Part shown: one piece after another, positions 46,094 to 57,369 of the stretch | How the letters are laid out: every line of letters begins with the position of its first letter | Position numbering within the stretch: the stretch's first letter is position 1 | NCBI GenBank assembly: GCA_030063045.1 | Contig: JAQSEB010000047.1 | Location: forward strand, 2,170,001 to 2,234,000 | Reading direction: 5' to 3' | DNA: 64,000 bases | DNA from: Pratylenchus scribneri | Lineage: Eukaryota; Nematoda; Chromadorea; Rhabditida; Pratylenchidae | Program-made: the position numbers and the translations under genes | Notes under the pieces: generated by a model | Told to the model about the DNA's origin: nothing | The model's input: only the letters and a program-made list of their open reading frames with translations | Databases searched by the model: none

Positions 46094-47264
46094 TCAAAAC
46101 AACAACAACAACTGCCAAAATAATCTCGATTGAAAGGGTGCGAATGAAATAGTTTCAATATTGCCACATCTGCAACAACCGGTTTCCTTCCTTCTCTTCA
46201 CCAATCCCACACACATTGACCACGCCAATCAAAGGAGCAGTAACAAACATGCAAATGCCAATGCTTGTCCTCCTTCAATTTCCCGGATTTTGTGGAAAAA
46301 TGATATTATTTTCATCAATTTTACATACCAAAGATGATGGAATAACCCTCTTTCCTTTCCCATCCTAATCCCATATTTATTTTATATTCCAACATTAATT
46401 GTTGTTCACATCCCAAAATATTAGAATGTTTTTGCCACCTTTACCTTTTTACCAACCAAAATCCCGCTCAAAACCTCCAAAATTCATTTCACATTTTGTA
46501 TCAAATGCCAGCAAAATTGTCCCTTATTCCATTAATTAACATTTATGAATAATTATTATTCCTTCTGTATTCCCCAAAAATTTGACTGTTTTTTTTTTAA
46601 AGAAACTCGAAATCCAATCCCACATTTCTCATTGTTCCCACAAAAATATTTATCATAGTTTTTCAATTTTCATTATTATTATTTTTGTTTATCAATAATT
46701 TGCTGTATTTTTGTGTGTTATCCCCTCCCCTCCCTTTATACATTTATGTAGATTTTTTTGTTTTCATCATTTATTTTTTTTTTGTACTGCATGGATTTTA
46801 ACAAGCCTTTTTTGTCCCATAATATTTCCAAATTTAAAAATGGCAAAATAATAAAACACATTTTTTAATAAAAAAAATGATCAATCCTATTGAAAAAGGG
46901 AATTAAACAGGGGAACATAGTAAAATGGGGGATGGATTCTCTGAAAATGGAAGCTGCTGAAAGGAAATGAGAAAAAATGGAGGAAAGGAAATGAATAAAT
47001 TTGAATGGGAACAAAAAAAAAAGTCGCAAGATAAAGCTTACCGGAAAGGAAATTGTGGGTTTAAAAAGGTTCTCAAGAAAGAAAATGATGGCAAATTATA
47101 TTTCGTTCTGCCTGCTATTGAGAGAATGGATGGAGAAAAGCAAGAAAGGCCCAACCTTGAAAACGGATGGAGGACAAAAATACGGGGAATTTCGAGGGAT
47201 TAAATGACAAGCTTTCCTGATTTAATATTTTGTTCAATTCTGATTTTTTGTGTTTTGCTTATTT
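46094..47264. other. unc-73 3' flank, no further gene seen
   Basis: T-rich 3' UTR-like DNA to about 46870, then purine-rich DNA. A 78-codon frame at 46967-47203 has no domain or splice context. Confidence 0.45.
46850..46855 (+). terminator. polyadenylation signal AATAAA for unc-73
   Basis: AATAAA about 760 bases after the stop, in a T-rich 3' flank and followed by further T/A-rich sequence. No other strong candidate lies nearer a gene end. Confidence 0.45.
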
Positions 47265-47690
47265 TATTTCCGCCTGTTTGTATTTTACCCGAATAATTCC
47301 GCCTGTTTGTGTTTTTGCACTATTTCCGCCTGTTTGTATTTTGCCCCAACTAATTCCGTCTGTTTTGTGTTTTTGCACTATTTCCGCCTGTTTGTGTTTT
47401 GCCCCAACTAATTCCGTCTGTTTTGTGTTTTTGCACTAATTCCGCCTGTTTGTATTTTGCCCCAACTAATTCCGCCTGTTTGTATTTTGCCCCAACTAAA
47501 TCCGCCTGTTTGTGTTTTTGCACTATTTCCGCCTGTTTGTATTTTGCCCGAATAATTCCGCCTGTTTGTGTTTTGCCTCAAATAATTCCGCCTGTTTGTG
47601 TTTTACCTCAAATAATTCCGCCTGTTTGTGTTTTGCCCCAATATAATTCCGCCTGGTTGTGTTTCATCTAATAATTCCGCCTATTTTGTA
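47265..47690 (-). repeat. minisatellite array, inverted relative to the one at 4368
   Basis: Repeats TTCCGCCTGTTTGTATTTTG and CCCCAACTAA, the reverse complement of the 30 bp unit at 4368-6925, with the 27 bp variant (TTTTTGCACTATTTCCGCC) interspersed. About 14 units, degenerate at the right end. Confidence 0.93.
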
Positions 47691-47749
47691 TTTTTTACAT
47701 TAGCCTTTTTGTATTTTTGTTCTAGTTTTTATCTTGAATTTTTAAATAT

Positions 47750-47850
47750 AAGTTGAAAAGCCTTTAATAGAGAAAAGTCGGGCCTTTCAAATGGAATCTA
47801 GCATTCCCAAATTGGCCTTCGCCTCGTTGTGATTTAGCCAAACTGATACA
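47750..47850. mobile_element. diverged MITE half-copy
   Basis: AAAAGTCGGGCCTTTCAAATGG, then ATTCCCAAATTGGCC and TCGTTGTGATTTAGCCAAA correspond to the right arm of the palindromic MITE. The left arm is absent. Confidence 0.4.
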
Positions 47851-48192
47851 GGCACTCAATTGTTGGATAATCGCCACTTGCCTATTTAACTACCCATACG
47901 GTAACCCTTTCCATCAGTCATCAAGAAAGCTTGGGGCAAATTCATGAAAATATGGACGGTAGGACATGCAGGCGAAGGCAGAAGGGAGAGAGGGGAATAC
48001 AACAAAAATCCAATCAAAAAATATGAGGATGGGGGACGGCAATGCAATTTAATATCAATGAAAATCCGTATTAAGAATTGTAATCAACTTTGCGGTTTCG
48101 TTGTGTATTTGCCCGATGTGGCGAAACCCAAAATAAGTAAGTAATAAGCTCAAAGGTTGCCGGCTTGGCTTTCTGCCCAAAATTCTTCCATC

Positions 48193-51100
48193 TCAAAACA
48201 TATTGTTTTTATTGTTGACATTTTCCATTCCATTTTCAGCCGCAACATTTTCATTCATCAATGTCATGGCATTCGTCGTCGAGGCTGGCGGGGATTGTTG
48301 TTGTTGAGGAGACGAGGAGGCAGAGGAGGCCACCACCAAAAGTGATGCCAATTTTTGTGCCGCAAAAAGTTGGGCCAACAAATGTTGTTGCGCATTTTGT
48401 TGTTCCAATAGGGAAGAAGGAGGATATGCGGGGAAAAGTCCACTGCCAACATTGGGTGACAAAGGAGAACCGGGCAAAGATGCGGATGAGGCAGCTGCGG
48501 CAAATGCCGGAAAGAGGCCACCAAAAATGCCATTGAATGCGCCAATTCCGGCGGTGACGCCTGTAGGGCCAAATGGAGATGGAGGCAGCGGTGGAAGCTG
48601 ATGATTTGATGGATGCTGTGGCGATTGGCCAATGGCAATATTTCGATGTTTTTGCTGTCGATGTTGTTCCAAGGCACTGAGGGTTCGGCCACGGAATGTG
48701 CAATGTTGACAATGGTGACGGGCACCTGTGCCATTGCTGCCATTTGTTGGTGGCGTATTCGGGGCGGAGGCAGAAATGCCACGGCATACGCCATTCTCCT
48801 TTGTCTTCTTCAAATTCATCAAATTGTCCACTTCCCCAGCCGATGACATTTGCAATGGTGGGGTGCAATCCTCTTCCGATTTCATTGTTACATCGACGGC
48901 GCCACGATTTAAGGAATGGCATGTCAACAAATGTGTGTACATTAACTGAAATTTTCAAAAATATATTTTTTTCAATATTTTTTTTTTAATTTAAGTTTAA
49001 TTGGTTGGAATGGAATTCGAAAAGACTGATTGGGTATTCTAATTAGTTTTTAGCCCATATATAAACGAGGTAATTACTACTTTTGGAAGGGGCAATATAC
49101 TTATGGATGCTTAAAGTGTCCTCTAAAAAGTAGCTATTTTAAATTTTATAAAATCAAACTTAAAAAGGTAGTTTGGGGAAAACAATGGATTTATTCTAAC
49201 TAAAAAGGCGGAATTAAAACAGGCGGAATTATTCGCCAGGCGAAATTGAAAAAGGAGGAATTATTCTAAGTTCGCCAGGCGGAATTATTCTATGTTCGCC
49301 AGGCGGAATTATTCTAAGTTCGCCAGGCGGAATTATTCTATGTTCGCCAGGCGGAATTAAAACAGGCGGAATTATTCTAAGTTCGCCAGGCGGAATTAAA
49401 ACAGGCGGAATTATTCTATGTTCGCCAGGCGAAATTATTCTATGTTCGCCAGGCGGAATTAAAACAGGCGGAATTATTCTAAGTTCGCCAGGCGGAATTA
49501 TTCTATGTTCGCCAGGCGGAATTATTCTATGTTCGCCAGGCGGAATTATTCTATGTTCGCCAGGCGGAATTATTCTATGTTCGCCAGGCGGAATTATTCT
49601 ATGTTCGCCAGGCGGAATTATTCTATGTTCGCCAGGCGGAATTATTCTATGTTCGCCAGGCGGAATTATTCTATGTTCGCCAGGCGGAATTATTTTATGT
49701 TCGCCAGGCGGAATTATTCTATGTTCGCCAGGCGGAATTATTCTAAGTTCGCCAGGCGGAATTATTCTATGTTCGCCAGGCGGAATTATTCTAAGTTCGC
49801 CAGGCGGAATTATTCTATGTTCGCCAGGCGGAATTAAAACAGGCGGAATTATTCTATGTTCGCCAGGCGGAATTATTCTATGTTCGCCAGGCGGAATTAA
49901 AACAGGCGGAATTATTCTAAGTTCGCCAGGCGGAATTATTCTATGTTCGCCAGGCGGAATTATTCTATGTTCGCCAGGCGGAATTATTCTATGTTCGCCA
50001 GGCGGAATTATTCTATATTCTAAGTTCGCCAGGCGGAATTATTCTATGTTCGCCAGGCGGAATTATTCTAAGTTCGCCAGGCGGAATTATTCTATGTACG
50101 CCAGGCGGAATTATTCTATGTTCGCCAGGCGGAATTATTCTAATTAAACAGGTGGAATTATTAAATGGAAATCATGTGAGTGTGGGCCAAATAATGAATT
50201 ATCCAATTATGCGAGCCCCTTACAAAAGAATGGACTAGGTTCTAGGTACTGTAATGACAGTAGTCAATCGTTTTATTTCAATGTTATTAGCCTCCTCATT
50301 TAGGCTCCAAAAGTTCGCTAAATTAATGTTTAAATAAAAGGATAATATATGGACTTTGCACTCTTTCCCACCTTCCCCCCCCCCCCCCCCCAGTTTTCAA
50401 ATTCATCGCCCCAAAAATTGCCTCATGTCCATTTGCAGTGAATTGGCAATGTTTATGATTGTTGCCATTAGCAAATTCATTTCCATCGCCGCCTCCACTG
50501 CCCATTTGGCAAACATAAATGCCACCCTCCTTGAGGCAATCCGCAACATGCCGTTGAACATGTTTATCCAACATTGCCGGACTTTTCGACACATGTTTGC
50601 ATCCAACGAGGGGACATTTTCGAGAGGCTACAAAAATGATTCGTGGAATGATTATAATCCCAAAATGGTTAAAAAACAAACCCAAATCGATCGACTCGGG
50701 CAACGCAATTTGATGCCGATAATATTTGTGGAAATGAATGTAGCGCGCTTCGCGTGTCGTGAATTGGCAGCCTTGTTCCTCGCATCGAATTGGCGGATTA
50801 CGATGGTAAATTGTGACATGGTAGCTGACCTTTAGGGGAAATTGACAACAATTTTATTGCCAAAAAATAGAATGAGGGAATATGCCGTGAATTTTATGCT
50901 GGAAGGCTTTTTTCGGATAGGGAATATAGTACCGTCAATTCTAATACCTATATAATTTTTTGCCAATAGCTCGGTGAGGCAATAGCTAATAAAGGAAGGC
51001 GATTTACCATTTGAAAGCCTAAAGATTCCTCTAAAAAGTGGCATTAGAATTTTTTTGAAATTCATCTTTTTAAAATAGTTACAAGCCTTTTAATGTAATA

Positions 51101-54100
51101 GACTTGAATTTTCTGATCGAATGAGAAAAAGCCGCTTATTTCACAAATTATTTCAAATATAAAAAAAAAAAAGTTGGCAACTTTTAAGAAGACATTTAGG
51201 GCTTTCAAATGGCATATCGCCTTCTGCAATTGGTTGCTTCCTTGTTGAACTATGGCCAAAAGAAAGCCTCAAAATAAATCGTCCTATTTCATTTTTGGTC
51301 GATAATATGTTTTTCACTTTCACAAAAAATTGTGCAAATTTGAAAATGTTTTTGAAATTAAAAATTTATTAAATTTGGAAAATATGCCCCATCCAAGGTC
51401 AATTCAATTAATTTGAGGGCCTCCTCCAAAAGATTTTTAGCTCACTCACCGAATTATAACGGCCATAAATTTTGTTGCAAAGCAAACATCGATAGCCCTT
51501 CTTCACAATTTGAATGTATTTTTTGTTACGGCACCAGCCTACACAAAAATAGGAAAAATAAATTCCTTAATGATAGGACCTACCTTCTTTATCATTTGAG
51601 GGGACCAACATTTCATTGTTATTGTTTTGGCCAATTCCACCAACATTATTTCCTCCCATTGGCCCATCATTTGAGGAGGGAATTGAGGAAGTTGTGGATG
51701 AGGCACTCTCCCGTCGAATATTGTTCAACATTGGCTGCTGTTCCGGTGAACTTTCCGATGTGGGTCTGTACAAAAATTTTTAATTTTTTTTCAATGAAAA
51801 TTGTCCATTTTTTGAAATAGAAAAAGGAACACTTTATTTGTTGGTCCTGGCCCATTCTTTTGGCCATATCTCAACAAGAAAGCAACCAATTTTGGAAGGA
51901 AATATGCCATTTCAAAGCCCTAAATGTCCTATAAAAAGTGGCTTCTCTAATTTTTTGAAAATTTAAAATATTTTGTAAAATAAGCAGCTTTTCCCCACTC
52001 AATCAGAAAATTCGAGTCTTTTTCACTCAAGGGCATGTAATTATTTTGATAAGTTAGATTTCATAAAAAAATTTTAGGCCACTTTGTAGAGGACTCTTTT
52101 GGCTTTCTAATGGCATATCGCCTTCTCAAATGTGCCATTGCCCCGTTGAGCTATGGCCAAAATGAATGGACTAGGTGAATGGGGTCCCTTAAACTCTGCC
52201 TTTTTCCTCAAATTTGTGCCAAAAATGATTCCTTATTTTTCCGGTGCCCTTTAGCAGAATTAAAAGTACTACTATTTTATCTTTTGGTACTCATCCCATT
52301 TTCTCCTTTGCCCATTAATTGAACGGCTTATAGAGCAATTTAGAATTTAGCCAGGATCGGAAAAGGTGGCCTAGCTATTTACAGAAATGTGCCTCCAAAA
52401 GAGATGTGAAATTTTGTTGTACGTGTGGATTAAGCCTTCCCTTCCCCTTCCCATCGCTTCCTTCCCTTTCCCTACTTTTCAATCATTGATGAAGTTGTTA
52501 GCCCCCAAACTTCTACATAATCCCCCCTCATCATCGCCTTTGGTGGATTTTTGGAATGGAAAGGCAAAAGAATGGGAAAAACAAGCGATTAAAACGACAC
52601 GGATTACTCAGAACAAAAAGAAGATTGTGTTTTGGGAAAATTTGTTTGGTGAAAGGGGATTGGACTGACCGGCTGGCAGCAATCATCACCGACGAAGGCT
52701 GCTGGAATGGCAATGTTGGATGATTTGAGGGGAAAATGGAGGAAAGTGGCGCAGCATTTTGTTGTTGCTGAACTGAAGCCATCCCATTCGGATGAGCCAA
52801 ATCGGCTGTTGGCGAACCACCAATGGATTGTTGGCCCAAAAGGGATTGAAGTTGAAGATAGGCTGGAAATTGAAATGATACATGTGATGCTAATTAATTG
52901 GTTTTTGGCCAATATCTCAGCGAGGCTATAGTCAAATTTGGAAGGCTTTATGCCATTTGAAGGCCCTAAATATCCTCTTCAAAGTGGCTTTTCTTATTTT
53001 TGAAAAAAAACAAAAATATTTATAGAAAAGTAACTTTGCTCTTTTTCTTTCCAAAATTTCGTGTTTATTACACTCAAAAGCAAATAACTATTTTAAAATG
53101 GGAATAACATAATAATTTCAAAGCCACTTTTTGGAGGACATTTAGGGCTTTCGAATGGTATATCGCCTTCCCAGATTGGGTCAAGCCTCGCTGAGCTACG
53201 AGCCAAAATGGCAAATTAAATAGTCATAGTCATAAACTGGAGATATATTCAATGATAGATTAGAAAAATTAATTTTATTTCCCCATAACATTCTTAGCAT
53301 AGTGGTTAATGAAGTTGGTTTTAATTCGCTTTTATTTTTCTTTTGGTCAAAGTTCGATCCCGAGTGTGGGAAGATGTTTTTTTTTGAACCAATCGATGGA
53401 CAATTTATAAAATTTTTATTATAGATTTATAGTAAAAATCAACAATTAGTGATCGAGTGAGATTATACGGCGATCTGAATCTCATTTCTTATGAATAGAA
53501 AAATAACTTCTTTTTTATAGCCTAGAAAAAACCAATAGCCATATTTTTGTTACCTCTAATGGCCAGTTTTTGAAATTGAAATTTTCTATACTAAATCGAC
53601 CATTCTGAATCGAATGAGCTATGGCCGAAAACCTGATTCTCAAAACTAAGTAAGTTAGATATTTTTGATAATTTCCCATGGGCAAGTTTATAGGCCTAGA
53701 AAAGGGGCCTTGGTTATATTCGTTCCCGAAAGATTACAGATTTTGAAATTGAAATTTTATATAACTAAATCGACCATTCTGAATCGAATGAGCCATGGCC
53801 GAATACCGGAATCTCAAAACTAAGTAAGTTAGATATTTTTGATAAAATTTTTATAAATTCGATCTATTGGCTCCAAGGAAAAAATATATTTCCCCATTCA
53901 GGTTCGAACTCAGACCGATGGACAAAAAAAATTCCCATCGACTAACCAACTGCGCTAAAGAAGCTTGCGTACAAATGTAATTTATTTTTAGATATAATCA
54001 TTTCAAATTATGTTGAATACCTCTTTCCACCAGTCGCATTTGTTTTTGGTCCATATCTCAGTGAGGATTTGACCAATCTGGGATGGCTATATACCATTCG

Positions 54101-57059
54101 AAAGCCCTAAATGTCTTCTAAAAAGAGGCTATATAATTTTTATGAAATTCCCCTAATAAAAGTAGTTATATGTCTTTGAATGAAATAGACTAGAATTTCA
54201 GAGGAAAAGCCGCTTATATTACAAAATGTTTGTTTTCAAAAAAATTAAAAAAGCCACTTTTTAGAGGACTATTAGAGCTTTCGAATGGCATATCGCCTTC
54301 CTGAATTGATTGCTTCCTAATTGAGTTATGACTAATAAACAAAGTGCTCTGCTGTTTTCTAATCCCTAATCCATAATATAATCATTTTTAGGGGTATTAT
54401 TTTACTCATAAAATAATTTTGTGTCAAAAATTTTTTAGTGGGCAAAGCAAAAAAAAAATAATTCCACATTTTTACCGGCATAAAGTGGCGGCAATTGGTT
54501 GGCATCAACAGCAGCTGTTGATGTGCCATTAGGCATTGGAAAAAAAGTGGAATTCGAAGAGGAAGTGGCCAGCACACTTTGTGGTTGACCCAAAAGTTGG
54601 CTTAAAAGTGCGGAACGAATGGCCAACTCCAATTCAGGAATGGCAAACAATTTGGAGAGGAGAAAAAGCTGAAAATATTGGAAAGAAAATTTGGATTAAA
54701 TTTGGCGGTGAATTTGTTGACTTGTTCCGAATGATTGTTAGCCATTGCAGGGCTGATTGGTTCACCGTAGAGGAAGGCAACAAATTGTTTGAATGCATCC
54801 AATGATGGCAATTGGCCATTTTGTTCGGAAATGGTGGATAAATCTTTAAAATTAATCAATTAAAAATAATTTAATTGGTAAAGGAGAATTGAGTATAGTT
54901 GATCGAATACTTGCATTCATTTTTGGCCATAGCTTAATGAGGCTTAAACTAATCTGGGAAGGCAATATAACATTTTATAGCCTAAAGTGTCCTCTAAAAA
55001 GTGGCTATAAAATTATTATGAATTTTACCATTTTAAAATGGTTATATGCTTTTGAGTATAATTGACTCGAATTTTCTGATTGAGAAAGAAAAGCTGCTTA
55101 TTTTGTAAATTTTTTTAAGTTTCCAAAAATTATTTAGGCCCCTTTTTAGAGTACATTTTTAAGGCTTTCGAATGATATATCGCCTTCTGAATTAGTTGCT
55201 TCCTTGTTAAGCTATGGCCGAAAGAATCATCCAATGAATTAAAATCGCAGTTTCAAGTCCCATTTCGTTAAAATTTTCCATATATCAGCGAGGCATAAAC
55301 TAATCTGGGAAGGCGATATACCATTTTAAAGCCTAAAGTGTCATCTAAAAAGTGGCCACAAAATTGTTATTAATTTCATCTTTTTAAAGAGGTAAATTGT
55401 CTTTGAGTGTAATTGTAATTGACTCGAATTTTCTGATTGAATGAGGAAAAGCTGATTATTTTATAAATAATTTTAAATTTCAAAAAAAATGGCATATTGC
55501 CTTCCAGAATTGGCTGCTTCCTTTTTGAGATATAGCCAAAAGAAAGACCCAATGTACTCCAATCGGCAGTACTCAATTGTATTATTTCATTAATATTTCT
55601 CCATTCCGGACGGACCAACCCAATTTCAATTCTCTCAATTCGGCTTCAATGGCACCGGCTGCCGCCAATCCTTGGGCCATTGCCGCATTACCATTTGAAT
55701 TGTTGAGCTGAAGAAGGAATTGGATGGTTGGCGTAGTCGGTGATTGGTCCAGTTGGGCACGAAGGAGGGCACTTTTTGCGCTCAAAATGTGGCAATGCCC
55801 AAAAAGAATATGCTCTAATTAAATAAAAGGGAAATAAAAATATTAATTGTTTAAAAATTTCGACTGTCGAAAAAATAATTTTTTTGGCCATAGAACTTGG
55901 CCATAACTAAACAAGGGGATATTTTAACTTTTAATCTGGAGCCACTTTTGTTGAAATGTTGCCTATTTTCAGTCCAGAGGATGCCTTCACCTATAGCGCA
56001 ATTTTTAACCAGGGAAGGCGCCTGCCTCGAAAACTATGGCCATAAAATCTATTTCTTAAAGACTTATGGCCAGATTTCCATATCTTCTTAAAGAGTTGGC
56101 CTAAAAATATGATTTAAATATCTTTTTGTAGAGAATTTAATAGGCTTTAAGTATTGATAAATGTTTTATAGGCTTAAAATTTTCGAAATTTTTAATTGAA
56201 ATTTTTTCGAAAAATGCCAATGGGAATTTGGGAAGGAAAAATTAAGTTAGTAGGGTAGAAGGATGGAAGGTGGGGGATGTAATTTTCAGCTGTTTTATGC
56301 GTTCCTCTTTTCCACCTAATTTCCATTCTAAACTGATTCGATCAGCAGTTTCCCTTTTCAAAAAAAAACATGGCCAAAAACAGGCCGAGATTTCCTCCCT
56401 CTTTCATTGCTGGGCGTTCGTTTCGCCGAAAATTTGGAAGGAAAATACATTGAAATGGGGGAAAAGAGGGGAGTTGTTTTGGCCCATCGTCGGGAACATC
56501 GTCGGGAACGGCGTTCGAGAGAGGCAGGCAAAAATTTTACAAGAAAGGGAGGCGCAAGTTTTTCGAGTTCATTTTTCCATCCTTTTCCCTTTTTCACATC
56601 AACGCACTTTTCCCCTGCTGCTGGCCCTTCCCATTTTTGTAGTAATTCTCCCAAAAAAGGAGGCGAAAAATGGAAGAAATTTAGGAAGGGAAGGGAAAGT
56701 CTGGGAGGGTTTTCCCCGTCTTCAAATTCACACAAAAACACCCACTTTTTTCTCGACTGGCCTCATGGAGGGGACGGACTCGTTTTTGGACAGGTCCAAA
56801 AATTTTCCGGCAATTCTTTTCCTCTTCAAAAACATCGCTTCAAAACAACCACATTTCCCCACTTTGCCCCCTTCACATTTTTAACACATTTTCCCTCATT
56901 AAATTTACCTTTCAATTCGGCTGAATTGGCCCCATCACTGCCTCTGCTGGAGGCCATTTTCAATCGAATTGCGCAGTCAAAGGGCCTAGGCCCCCCGCCA
57001 GAGCAAAGAAGGCGTTGTTGGCATTGGAGGAGGAGAAGATTGGCGTGAAATGGGTCCAT
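48193..57059 (-). CDS. BTB/POZ-domain C2H2 zinc-finger protein
   Basis: Ten minus-strand exons join with consistent phases to give 743 residues: 57059-56909, 55814-55620, 54843-54722, 54668-54476, 52862-52670, 51765-51584, 51538-51450, 50829-50682, 50627-50422, 48945-48193. The N-terminal third has a diverged BTB fold: PFDCAIRL, HILFGHCHILSAKSALLRAQ, LDAFKQFVAFLYGEPI and LFLLSKLFAIPELELAIRSA. A Gln/Ser/Asn-rich linker follows. The fingers include YRCLLCNKIYGRYNS-VSYH, IRCEEQGCQFTTREARYIHF, KCPLVGCKHVSKSPAMLDKH and HHCQHCTFRGRTLSALEQHR. The protein ends in an Ala/Pro/Gln-rich tail. BTB-ZF proteins dimerise through BTB and repress transcription in the nucleus. The intron before the last exon starts GC (GAG|gcaatt). 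An upstream coding exon near 58000 is possible but does not match in phase. Introns are loaded with MITEs. Confidence 0.82.
49047..49175. mobile_element. MITE left half, cut off beside the minisatellite
   Basis: Starts TTTTTAGCCCATATATAAAC and includes CCTCTAAAAAGTAGC, the left arm of the MITE family. The right arm is replaced by the 24 bp array that starts about 49204. Confidence 0.65.
49204..50150 (+). repeat. minisatellite array, 24 bp unit, inside a BTB-ZF intron
   Basis: Repeats TTCGCCAGGCGGAATTATTC plus TATG or TAAG (24 bp), interspersed with a short AAAACAGGCGGAATTA variant. It lies wholly inside the GC-AG intron 48946-50421 of the BTB zinc-finger gene. Open frames here (MFARRNYS repeats) are artefacts of a unit length divisible by three. 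Confidence 0.95.
50377..50393. repeat. 17-base C homopolymer
   Basis: A run of 17 C directly downstream (in gene direction) of the BTB-ZF exon ending at 50422. It lies in the intron if the GC donor at 50421 is used. Length may vary or be mis-sequenced. Confidence 0.8.
50956..51263. mobile_element. palindromic MITE copy (BTB-ZF intron)
   Basis: Starts TTTTTTGCCAATAGCTCGG and ends TTGTTGAACTATGGCCAAAAG. Inner arms carry GGAAGGCGATTTACCATTTG and CCTCTAAAAAGTGGC. Confidence 0.8.
51857..52163. mobile_element. palindromic MITE copy (BTB-ZF intron)
   Basis: Starts CTTTTGGCCATATCTCAACA and ends TTGAGCTATGGCCAAAATG. The right arm includes GGCATATCGCCTTCTCAAAT. Confidence 0.85.
52902..53208. mobile_element. 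palindromic MITE copy (BTB-ZF intron)
   Basis: Starts TTTTTGGCCAATATCTCAGC and ends CGCTGAGCTACGAGCCAAAA. The right arm includes TGGAGGACATTTAGGGCTTT. Confidence 0.8.
53290..53380 (+). repeat. tRNA-like SINE, left member of an inverted pair
   Basis: TTCTTAGCATAGTGGTTAAT (box A) and GTCAAAGTTCGATCCCGAGT (box B), then a tail with GAACCAATCGATGGACAATT. It matches 53895-53975 in opposite orientation. Confidence 0.55.
53568..53848. repeat. two direct ~105 bp repeats
   Basis: 53568-53672 and 53741-53848 share TTTTGAAATTGAAATTTTCT, ACTAAATCGACCATTCTGAA, CGAATGAGC(T/C)ATGGCCGAA and AAAACTAAGTAAGTTAGATA. They sit between two inverted tRNA-like sequences within a BTB-ZF intron. Confidence 0.85.
53895..53975 (-). 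repeat. tRNA-like SINE, right member of an inverted pair
   Basis: Minus strand TTCTTTAGCGCAGTTGGTTA (box A) and GTCTGAGTTCGAACCTGAAT (box B). The anticodon stem GATGG/CCATC pairs, but its loop is enlarged by a T-run. No convincing acceptor stem. Tail GGGGAAATATATTTTTTCC. Confidence 0.55.
54043..54336. mobile_element. palindromic MITE copy (BTB-ZF intron)
   Basis: Left end TTTTTGGTCCATATCTCAGT; right part GGCATATCGCCTTCCTGAAT and TTGAGTTATGACTA. Inner arms carry AAAGAGGC/GCCACTTTTTAGAGG. Confidence 0.8.
54920..55224. mobile_element. palindromic MITE copy (BTB-ZF intron)
   Basis: Left TTTTTGGCCATAGCTTAATG; right TTGTTAAGCTATGGCCGAAAG. The inner arm includes CCTCTAAAAAGTGGC. Confidence 0.8.
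55272..55542. mobile_element. palindromic MITE copy with an internal deletion (BTB-ZF intron)
   Basis: Left TTTTCCATATATCAGCGAGG; right GGCATATTGCCTTCCAGAAT and TTTTTGAGATATAGCCAAAAG. The right arm lacks the GCCACTTTTTAGAGG segment. It lies directly beside the previous copy in the same intron. Confidence 0.75.
55815..56908. other. BTB-ZF first intron (1.1 kb)
   Basis: Begins as a fairly GC-rich purine/pyrimidine-asymmetric stretch (56300-56900) with overlapping open frames on both strands that have no domain. A short MITE-like fragment (TTGGCCATAACTAAACAAGG) occurs near 55890-55915. Confidence 0.45.
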
Positions 57060-57369
57060 CTTTGAGAATGGGGATTGAGAGGATGAACCCTTTTTTCTGG
57101 AAATTTGAATGAAGGAAATTGGAGTGGGGAAACGGGTATGAACTATGAACGCGCAAAACAAATGATTGGAAGAAATAAATTTGGGTATTTATTGGTTTAG
57201 GATGGAAAAATATTTTGGAATTAGGGTTATCTCTTTTTTTGGATCCTTATTCTAAACAGCCCAAATTTAGTGGCTCTGTTTGGTGTACGAATAATATTGT
57301 TTTAACTAGGGATGTTTCACAGTACGGCTATTTCAACACTTGTACCATTCTTTGGCTTTTAGCCCTTAT

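Noticed and set aside
49505..49837. 110-codon MFARRNYS-repeat frame
   Set aside because: Translation of the 24 bp array, inside an intron of the opposite-strand BTB-ZF gene.
53895..53975. Functional tRNA gene on the minus strand
   Set aside because: The anticodon stem pairs, but the loop is about 13 bases and the acceptor ends do not pair.
56270..57048. Two overlapping plus-strand frames of 204 and 213 codons
   Set aside because: They overlap each other and the first exon and intron of the minus-strand BTB-ZF gene, and show no domain.
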